Positions 6,889-12,384 of a stretch of DNA of 12,384 nt are shown in pieces. Under the pieces are notes generated by a model. The model ran no database searches and had not been told where the DNA came from. It saw only the letters and a list, made by a program, of their open reading frames with translations. The position numbers and the translations under genes are program-made. Source of the DNA: a bacterium (GTDB taxonomy: Bacteria > Pseudomonadota > Alphaproteobacteria > Caulobacterales > Hyphomonadaceae); NCBI GenBank assembly GCA_030824255.1, contig JAVBYB010000049.1:1-12384 (forward strand). Reading direction: 5' to 3'. The stretch's first letter is position 1; each line of letters opens with the position of its first letter.

Positions 6889-6923
6889 CCGGCCAGCCGC
6901 TCCCCCGGCTGGCCGGTTTACTT
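6889..6923 (+). terminator. Strong intrinsic terminator after the peptide genes, shared with convergent nadR
   Basis: A perfect 11-bp stem, CCGGCCAGCCG (6889-6899) and CGGCTGGCCGG (6906-6916), has a 6-base loop CTCCCC and is followed by TTTACTTTT. It ends the peptide transcript 37 bases after the second stop. The nadR stop TAA (6918-6920, minus strand) lies inside the T-tract. Read on the minus strand, the same hairpin is followed by TTGATTGG, so it may stop nadR transcription too, less efficiently. Confidence 0.9.
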
Positions 6924-7469
6924 TTGGGCGCCGGCCAGGAGCTGGTCGACGGCAGCGATGGCGGCGGCAAGGCGGCTTTCGGCTGCGCCCTGGATGCGCA
7001 CATAGCGGACGCCGCGCTTGACCAGTTCCGCCTCGCAGGCGCGGTGGAATTTCATCCGGTCGTCCGGATCGCCGAAATAGCGCACGCCGTCCTTCACCCA
7101 CGGCAGGTCGACGTCGCAGAGCAGGTAGAGGTCGGGATAATCCTTGAACCTGTCGAACCATTTGTCGCGGCCGCCGGCCAGCGTGTCGGACCAGATGGCG
7201 GTCAGAACCGGATCGGTATCCTCGAACAGCACACGGTGGGCCTCACGTTCGGCCTGCCGGCGCAATTTGAGGTGGCCCCTGGCGATCTTCAGCATGTCCT
7301 GCCTGGAACAGGCATCCTGTCCGTGTATCTCCGTGTAGGTGCGGCCATATTCGGGGGCGACAACGGTGCCGAAATGGCGGGCGAGCGTGTTCGCCAGCGT
7401 TGTCTTGCCGGTCGATTCCGCGCCGAACAGCGTCACGCGGCGCAGTTTCTCTGAATTCGCCGCGCTCAT
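6918..7469 (-). CDS. nadR: NadR-like ribosylnicotinamide kinase (kinase domain only)
   Basis: This predicted kinase phosphorylates nicotinamide riboside to NMN in the cytoplasm for NAD salvage. The 183-residue protein is a single P-loop domain with GAESTGKT at 16-23, EYGRTYTE at 40-47, FEDTDP with Asp84/Asp86, CDVDLPWVKDGVR at about 118-130, and a probable lid Arg138. All match the C-terminal kinase domain of NadR. E. coli NadR (about 410 residues) also has a helix-turn-helix repressor part and an NMN adenylyltransferase domain; both are absent, so NMN must be adenylylated by another enzyme. Its ATG (7467-7469) overlaps the pnuC TGA as ATGA, indicating translational coupling. A longer in-frame reading upstream to 8129 runs through pnuC in the wrong frame and is not real. 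Paired with a transporter, it would trap the imported riboside. Confidence 0.9.
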   Translation of the reverse strand: MSAANSEKLRRVTLFGAESTGKTTLANTLARHFGTVVAPEYGRTYTEIHGQDACSRQDMLKIARGHLKLRRQAEREAHRVLFEDTDPVLTAIWSDTLAGGRDKWFDRFKDYPDLYLLCDVDLPWVKDGVRYFGDPDDRMKFHRACEAELVKRGVRYVRIQGAAESRLAAAIAAVDQLLAGAQK

Positions 7470-8047
7470 ATCCCGACTTCCCCGGACGCCTTCTGGCGCA
7501 CTTCCTTGCGCCATTCCCACCAGCCCCAGAAGGCATTGAAGAAGAAGAAGCCGTAAAGCGCGGTGTAAAGCCACAGCTGCTGGCTGCCATAGACCCAGAC
7601 CGAGAGCGCATTGACCAGCACCCAGACATGCCAGTTCTCGATCCGCTTCAGGCTGAGCAGGACCTGCGCGACAATGCTGAGCGCCAGAATGATGGCGTCG
7701 GGCAGGGCCATCGCAGCGTCGGTGTAGGTGTCGAGGACCCAGGCGAACCCCAGGGCCATAACCAGGGCCGCCCCGCAGGCTGCCGCCACCAGGGCCAGAG
7801 GCGTCGACCGTATCTGGGGCGCCTTGCGATCGTCGCCCCGCATCCAGAACCACCAGCCATAGACCAGGGTGGCGATGAAGACCGGCTGCAGGACGGCGCT
7901 GGAATAGAGGCCCGCGCCCCACAACATGAAAAAGCTCAGGCTGGTGCCGATGATGCCCGCCGGGAACTGCCAGAGGCTCCGGAACACGGCCAGGATGACG
8001 GATGCGGCCACGAAGACGGTCGCAACGATCTCCAGAGGATCGATCAT
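7466..8047 (-). CDS. pnuC: Nicotinamide riboside transporter PnuC
   Basis: PnuC is an inner-membrane facilitator that brings nicotinamide riboside into the cell, where a kinase traps it as NMN. The 193-residue protein is strongly hydrophobic, with about seven predicted membrane segments. Family features seen are WQFPAGIIGT near residue 26, LYSSAVLQ near 47, GWWFW at 64-68, KRIENWHVWVLVN with Trp139, Trp142 and Asn146 (the WxxW ligand-site motif), and a C-terminal segment ending WGWWEWRKEV. ATG 8047 is preferred over the in-frame TTG at 8104, whose 19 extra residues look like non-membrane translated leader. The coupled nadR gene argues for nicotinamide riboside rather than thiamine or riboflavin, which related Pnu proteins carry. 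A hairpin directly precedes the start codon. The gene diverges from glnD. Confidence 0.92.
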   Translation of the reverse strand: MIDPLEIVATVFVAASVILAVFRSLWQFPAGIIGTSLSFFMLWGAGLYSSAVLQPVFIATLVYGWWFWMRGDDRKAPQIRSTPLALVAAACGAALVMALGFAWVLDTYTDAAMALPDAIILALSIVAQVLLSLKRIENWHVWVLVNALSVWVYGSQQLWLYTALYGFFFFNAFWGWWEWRKEVRQKASGEVGI

Positions 8048-8083
8048 GGCAGGCCCCGGCGCTTCCCCGACCGGGAACCTGCC
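8048..8083 (-). promoter_or_regulatory. Hairpin abutting the pnuC start codon, possible translational control element
   Basis: On the minus strand, GGCAGG (8083-8078) pairs with CCTGCC (8053-8048) and CCCGG (8075-8071) with CCGGG (8059-8055), with a 1x2 internal loop and an 11-base loop containing GGGGAAG. The base of the stem touches ATG 8047, and the only Shine-Dalgarno-like sequence sits in the loop. Folding would set the distance from that sequence to the start codon. I see no match to a known NAD or preQ1 riboswitch; GC-rich leaders form such stems by chance. Confidence 0.3.
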
Positions 8084-8139
8084 GCGCCTCGGAGCGTCCG
8101 GCAATAACCGGCGGCAACGCGTCCTTCACCTGCCGCCTG

Positions 8140-8164
8140 TTGTGTTGCGGGAAAGACCGCTAGA
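8140..8164 (+). promoter_or_regulatory. Candidate housekeeping promoter of glnD
   Basis: GCTAGA at 8159-8164 matches the GCTANA -10 element described for Caulobacter housekeeping promoters, with TTGTGT (8140-8145) 13 bases upstream as a weak -35. A start about 6-7 bases after the -10 would fall around 8171, only some 3 bases before ATG 8174, so the message could be nearly leaderless. This rests on short motifs only. Confidence 0.25.
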
Positions 8165-8173
8165 GATCGCTGC

Positions 8174-11020
8174 ATGAACGACGCCTCGCCGGCACACGAC
8201 GAACCTCGGGCCCGCACCGGACCGGTGAAGCCCGGCCCGTGGCGCATTGCCGACATCGTCGACGGCCGGAAACTCCGCATCCAGCTGACCGCGGCGGCCC
8301 TCGACAACGGGTCGGACCCGGTGGCCCAGCGCAAGCGGGCGCTCGACCTGATCCACGCCGCCCTTTTCCGTGGCCGCATGATCGCGCAGGACCGGCTGGA
8401 GGAGGGGGCGGACGGCCTCGACACCGCGCGGCTCCTGTCCGCGGTCATGGATGAGGCGCTGTCGGCGCTCTACGATTTCACGGTCGTCCACATTTTCCGC
8501 GCGCATAATCCGACCGAGGCCGAACGCATGGCCGTCGTCGCCGTCGGCGGATACGGGCGCAACGTGCTGGCGCCGTCGTCCGACGTCGACCTGCTGTTCG
8601 TGCGCAACTACAAGCAGACGGCCTGGGCCGAGAGCGTGATCGAATACATGCTCTATGCCTTGTGGGACATGGGCCTGAAGGTCGGACACGCCTTCCGCAA
8701 CATCGACGAGTGCGTGAAGCTGTCGCGCGAGGACGTCACGATCAGGACGTCGATCCTCGATCGTCGTTTCCTGTTTGGTGATCGCGGCGTGTTCGAGAAG
8801 CTGGGCGAGCGCTTCCAGAAGGATATCGTCGCGGGACGCGGCGCGGAGTTCGTCGCGGCCAAGCTGCAGGAACGGGCGGACCGGCACGCCCGCGAAGGCG
8901 ACTCCCGCTATCGCGTCGAGCCAAATGTGAAAGACGGCAAGGGCGGTCTGCGCGACCTGCAGACGCTGTTCTGGCTCGCCAAGTATATTCACGGCGGCAA
9001 CAACATGCAGGAGGTGCTCGACAACGCAGCCTTCTCGCCCGCCGACAAGGCGATCTTCATGCGCGAGGCGCGCTTCCTCTGGACCGTGCGCTGCCATCTG
9101 CATTTCCTGACCGGACGGCCGGAGGAACGGCTGTCGTTCGACCTGCAGCCCGAGATGGCGACGCGCTTGGGCTATACCGCGCGCGAGAACTCCACCGCGG
9201 TGGAGCGCTTCATGAAGCGCTACTTCCTCGCCGCGAAAGAGGTCGGTGCGCTGACGCGCATTCTCTGCGCAAAGCTGGAAGTCGAAGAAAAGAAACGCCC
9301 GGCGGGGCTCATGTGGATGAAGGCGCAGGCCTCCGCAAAGCCCCTGAAGGAAGAAGGCTTCGCGCTCGATGGCGGGCGCATCACCATCACGGACCCTGAG
9401 ATGTTCGTGCACGACACGCGCAAGCTGCTGCGCCTGTTCTGGCTCGCGAATGAGCGGCAGGTGGATATCCATCCCGAAGCCATGACGGCGGCGCGGCGCT
9501 CGCTCTGGGCCGTTACACGACAGGCGCGCAATGACGATGAATCGCGCGCGATGTTCCTCGACATCGTGGCCGGCAAGAACCATCCCGGCCGCGTGCTGCC
9601 GCTGATGAACGAGACAGGCGTGCTGGGTCGCTTCCTGCCCGAGTTCGGCCGCATCGTCGGCCAGACGCAGTTCAACATGTACCATCACTTCACGGTGGAT
9701 GAGCACACGCTGATGGCCGTGGTCACAATCCACGACATTGAGGGCGGACTTGAGAAGGAACAGCACCCGCTTTCCACGGAGCTGTTCCCGAAAATCCAGA
9801 ACCGCCGCGCGCTGTACCTCGCCATGCTGTTGCACGATACGGGCAAGGGGAAGGGCGACCAGCAGGTTGAAGGCGCCAAGCAGGCGCGCTCGGCTTCGCT
9901 GCGGCTGGGCCTGTCGGAAGACGAGGCGGAGCTGATCGCCTGGCTGGTCGGCAACCATCTTGAGATGAGCGACACCGCGCAGCGGCGCGATATTTCCGAT
10001 CCGCAGACAATTTCGAAATTCGCGGAAAAAGTCGGCACGCTGGAACGGCTGCGCCTGCTGCTGATCCTCACCGTGGCGGACATTCGCGCCGTCGGGCCGG
10101 GCGTTTGGAATGGCTGGAAGGGCCAGCTCCTGCGCGATCTCTATTACTCAACCGAAGCGGCGTTGCGCGGCGGGCGAACGGACGAGCACGCGGTGCGCGG
10201 GCAACTGGCGGAGCGCGCGGAGCAGGCGCGGCGCGTGCTGGCAGATCGCATCGGACCGACGCCGCAGCTTGCGGCTGTCGAAGCCGCCTACTGGATCGGC
10301 TTCACGACGGATGCACAGGCGCGCCATGCCGCCGCTTTGGCAAAGGGCGCAAGCCAGCCGGTGATAGTTGCGGCCAATATCGACAAGACGCGCTCGGCGA
10401 CCGAGTTGCTGGTATCGGCGCCTGACCGCGGCGGGTTGTTCGCCGACCTTTGCGGCGTGCTCAGCGCGTCGGGCGCCAACATTGTCGCGGCGCACCTTTA
10501 TGAGGCGGGCGATGGCCGCGTGCTCGACGTCTTCGATCTGCAGGATTCGCGTGGGCATGCGTTCGGCGCCGATCATGCTCATTCGCTCGAACGCCTGCTC
10601 AACGACATGCGTTCCGCGGCGCTGGACGGGGAGGGCGTCAAGCGTCCGGGCAAGGCGCCGGCGCCGACGCGGCGCCACGCGGCGTTCATCATTTCGCCCA
10701 CGGTTCACATTGACCGCGAGGCGTCTGCCAGCTGGACCATCATCGAGGTGTCAGGGCGCGACAGGCCTGGCCTGCTTTACGACATCGCGCGCGAGCTGGC
10801 GGACAACGGACTGTCCATTCGCTCGGCGCATGTGGGCGCCTATGGCGAACGCGTGCACGACGTCTTCTATGTCGAGATGCTGGGCGGAGGCATGATGCCG
10901 GCCGAGATCGACGCGCCGCTGACGACACGGCTGGTTGAGATCCTGCGTTCCAATTCGCCGAACGCGCCGCGCATTCCCGCCCACACGCTGGCGCGCGCGC
11001 CAGCCTCGTTCAACCGGTAG
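8174..11020 (+). CDS. glnD: [Protein-PII] uridylyltransferase / uridylyl-removing enzyme GlnD
   Basis: GlnD senses glutamine. It adds UMP to PII proteins (GlnB/GlnK) when nitrogen is short and removes it when glutamine is high, which controls glutamine synthetase and NtrC-type regulation. Domains in order over 948 residues are a nucleotidyltransferase with GGYGR (125-129) and Asp137/Asp139 in SSDVDL; the conserved central region (EPNVKDGKGGLRDLQTLFW); an HD hydrolase with His504-His505 (HHFTVDEH) and His554-Asp555 (LHDTGKGKG); and two C-terminal ACT domains from about residue 740 (LLVSAPDRGGLFADL) and 855 (IIEVSGRDRPGLLYDI). All motifs are intact. It is somewhat longer than E. coli GlnD (890), mainly through a variable N-terminus. 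ATG 8174 has only a weak GAG-like ribosome site. murJ follows after 79 bases. Long antisense readings over this gene are shadows of its codon bias. Confidence 0.97.
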   Translation: MNDASPAHDEPRARTGPVKPGPWRIADIVDGRKLRIQLTAAALDNGSDPVAQRKRALDLIHAALFRGRMIAQDRLEEGADGLDTARLLSAVMDEALSALYDFTVVHIFRAHNPTEAERMAVVAVGGYGRNVLAPSSDVDLLFVRNYKQTAWAESVIEYMLYALWDMGLKVGHAFRNIDECVKLSREDVTIRTSILDRRFLFGDRGVFEKLGERFQKDIVAGRGAEFVAAKLQERADRHAREGDSRYRVEPNVKDGKGGLRDLQTLFWLAKYIHGGNNMQEVLDNAAFSPADKAIFMREARFLWTVRCHLHFLTGRPEERLSFDLQPEMATRLGYTARENSTAVERFMKRYFLAAKEVGALTRILCAKLEVEEKKRPAGLMWMKAQASAKPLKEEGFALDGGRITITDPEMFVHDTRKLLRLFWLANERQVDIHPEAMTAARRSLWAVTRQARNDDESRAMFLDIVAGKNHPGRVLPLMNETGVLGRFLPEFGRIVGQTQFNMYHHFTVDEHTLMAVVTIHDIEGGLEKEQHPLSTELFPKIQNRRALYLAMLLHDTGKGKGDQQVEGAKQARSASLRLGLSEDEAELIAWLVGNHLEMSDTAQRRDISDPQTISKFAEKVGTLERLRLLLILTVADIRAVGPGVWNGWKGQLLRDLYYSTEAALRGGRTDEHAVRGQLAERAEQARRVLADRIGPTPQLAAVEAAYWIGFTTDAQARHAAALAKGASQPVIVAANIDKTRSATELLVSAPDRGGLFADLCGVLSASGANIVAAHLYEAGDGRVLDVFDLQDSRGHAFGADHAHSLERLLNDMRSAALDGEGVKRPGKAPAPTRRHAAFIISPTVHIDREASASWTIIEVSGRDRPGLLYDIARELADNGLSIRSAHVGAYGERVHDVFYVEMLGGGMMPAEIDAPLTTRLVEILRSNSPNAPRIPAHTLARAPASFNR

Positions 11021-11023
11021 GTC

Positions 11024-11033
11024 GCCAATTGGC
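11024..11033. repeat. 10-bp perfect palindrome between glnD and murJ
   Basis: GCCAATTGGC starts three bases after the glnD stop. It has no loop or T-tract, so it is not a terminator. It could be a protein site or chance; nothing else in the 79-base gap points to regulation. Confidence 0.2.
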
Positions 11034-11099
11034 AGGGTGACGGCGCCGCCGAATAAGTTCACTGCTCTGATCCGATACTGATCTCCTCACAGGTCGCTG

Positions 11100-12384
11100 A
11101 TGTCTCTTGCGCGCAACGTCTTCGTGCAGACCTTCTTCACGCTCGGCAGCCGCGTGCTCGGCTTCGCGCGGGACCTGGCGCTGAATGCGCGGTTTGGCGG
11201 GCAGGGTCCGCTGATGGATTGCTGGGCGACAGCGCAGATGCTGCCCAACCTGTTCCGGCGCCTGTTCGCGGAAGGCGCGTTCGCGCAGGGCTTCGTGCCG
11301 GTGTTTGCGGCCGCCCGCGCGCAGGAAGGCGCTTCTGAAGCAGATCGCATGGCCTCACAGGCGATGGCTTTCGTGATGATGGTGGTGGCGCTGGTCACCA
11401 TCGGCATCGAAGTCGCGATGCCATGGATCATGCCGTTGCTCCTGTCGGCCTATGTCGATGATCCGTCAGTTCTCGCCACGGCGACGCTGATGGCGCAGCT
11501 CGCAATGCCGTATCTCGTCTTCATGACGCTGGCCTCGCTTTTGTCGGGCGTGCTCAACACGCTGGGTCGTTTCGCGCTGACTGCGGCGGCGCCAATCCTG
11601 CTCAACATCTGCACCATCATACCGCTGGTGATCGCCCCGAATGAGCAGCAGGCGGCGGAGTGGGCGGCGGCGGCGGTGACGGTGTCGGGCCTGTTCCAGT
11701 GCATCCTGCTCTGGTGGGGCGTGAAGAAGATGGGCGTCAACCTGCGCGCCACGCTGCCGGTGCTCTCGAAAGGCGTGCGCAAGATGCTCGGCATCGCCGT
11801 GCCGGGCGCCATCGCGGGCGGCGCCCTGCAGGTGTCGTCGCTGGTCACACAGACGCTGTCGGGCTCGGACGAGGGCGCGCGTTCGGTTCTCTACAATTCG
11901 GATCGCCTCTACCAGTTGCCCCTCGGCCTGATCGGCGTGGCGGTGGGCCTCGCGCTGGTTCCGCGCCTGTCGCGACACTTTGCCGAAAACGATCACGCGG
12001 GCGCGGCGCGCACGATGGATGACGGCATCGGTCTCTCCATGGCGTTCACTCTGCCGGCGGCGGTCGCGCTGCTGATCATGCCGTTCTTCATTATCGATGC
12101 GACCGTCACGCGGGGCGCCTTCACCAGCGCGGACGCGCAGCGCACCGCCGAAGTGCTGCGCCATTTCGCGTGGGGCGTTCCGGCCTTCGTGCTGGCCAAG
12201 GTGTTCACGCCGCCCTTTTTCGCGCGACAGAAGTCCAAGCGGCCGATGCAGTTTTCTCTCGTCTCGGTCGGCATCACGGTCGTGATGGGTTCGGCGCTGT
12301 GGTTCTGGCTGCCGACGGTTGGCTGGGATGGCACGATCGGCCTGGCCATGGCGACGTCCTTTGGCGCATGGGTCAACGTCTTCC
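11100..12384 (+). CDS. murJ: Lipid II flippase MurJ (MviN), N-terminal part, cut by window edge
   Basis: MurJ flips lipid II across the inner membrane for peptidoglycan synthesis. The first 428 residues are present, open to the window edge; family members are about 510-530 residues with 14 membrane segments. Key features are GSRVLGFARD with Arg18 and Arg24, which coincide with essential E. coli residues, Asp40, the signature PNLFRRLFAEGAFAQGFVPVF at about 49-69 (Arg53 in the cavity), and SDRLYQLPLG with Arg269, matching the essential Arg270 of E. coli. ATG 11100 is the natural family start; only a weak AGG lies upstream. It follows glnD by 79 bases on the same strand and may be co-transcribed. 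In many Alphaproteobacteria trpS comes next, which cannot be checked here. Confidence 0.95.
   Translation, partial: MSLARNVFVQTFFTLGSRVLGFARDLALNARFGGQGPLMDCWATAQMLPNLFRRLFAEGAFAQGFVPVFAAARAQEGASEADRMASQAMAFVMMVVALVTIGIEVAMPWIMPLLLSAYVDDPSVLATATLMAQLAMPYLVFMTLASLLSGVLNTLGRFALTAAAPILLNICTIIPLVIAPNEQQAAEWAAAAVTVSGLFQCILLWWGVKKMGVNLRATLPVLSKGVRKMLGIAVPGAIAGGALQVSSLVTQTLSGSDEGARSVLYNSDRLYQLPLGLIGVAVGLALVPRLSRHFAENDHAGAARTMDDGIGLSMAFTLPAAVALLIMPFFIIDATVTRGAFTSADAQRTAEVLRHFAWGVPAFVLAKVFTPPFFARQKSKRPMQFSLVSVGITVVMGSALWFWLPTVGWDGTIGLAMATSFGAWVNVF

Noticed and set aside
6918..8129. 403-codon reading of nadR extended upstream through pnuC
   Set aside because: The upstream half is pnuC read in the wrong frame; the conserved kinase starts at ATG 7469 and pnuC is clear in its own frame.
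8126..9958. 610-codon minus-strand frame opposite glnD
   Set aside because: Long antisense frames are expected opposite high-GC genes; the product is Arg/His-rich without motifs, and glnD motifs on the plus strand are complete.

Overview
The window looks like ordinary chromosome from a high-GC alphaproteobacterium. The protein sequences and the gene order (malic enzyme divergent from mutS, with glnD followed by murJ) fit this class. The Hyphomonadaceae/Caulobacterales side is my best guess, inferred from sequence style and not proven. There are no rRNA or tRNA genes, CRISPR arrays, insertion sequences or phage genes.

Layout. Positions 1-1023 (minus) hold the N-terminal part of a MaeB-type malic enzyme, cut by the window edge. 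mutS (1151-3880, plus) diverges from it. Next is an exported, lipoprotein-like oligopeptidase B, ptrB (4008-6200, plus), followed by a hairpin. Positions 6201-6481 have no protein gene but are dense in regulatory-looking sequence: a 41-bp nested dyad, an IHF-like site and a perfect sigma-54 -24/-12 promoter. The promoter reads into two tiny tandem paralogous genes encoding hydrophobic peptides of 39 and 43 residues (6482-6601 and 6720-6851). A strong 11-bp-stem terminator closes the unit. On the minus strand, pnuC (7466-8047) and a kinase-only nadR (6918-7469) overlap by ATGA and form a nicotinamide riboside uptake and phosphorylation operon. glnD (8174-11020, plus), the PII uridylyltransferase, diverges from pnuC and is followed by the N-terminal 428 residues of murJ, the lipid II flippase, cut by the right edge.

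How the parts relate. maeB, mutS, glnD and murJ are housekeeping genes that, from general knowledge, lie close together in many Alphaproteobacteria. Here ptrB, the peptide cassette and nadR-pnuC sit between mutS and glnD, so 4008-8047 is the accessory part. The most notable item is the small-peptide cassette: enhancer-like tandem dyads, IHF-like site, sigma-54 promoter, two paralogous single-span membrane peptides and a terminator. I do not recognise the peptides and give them no function. Both have A-rich leaders with short Shine-Dalgarno cores, and the leader region is AT-rich compared with its surroundings (47% GC over 6301-6480 by hand count).
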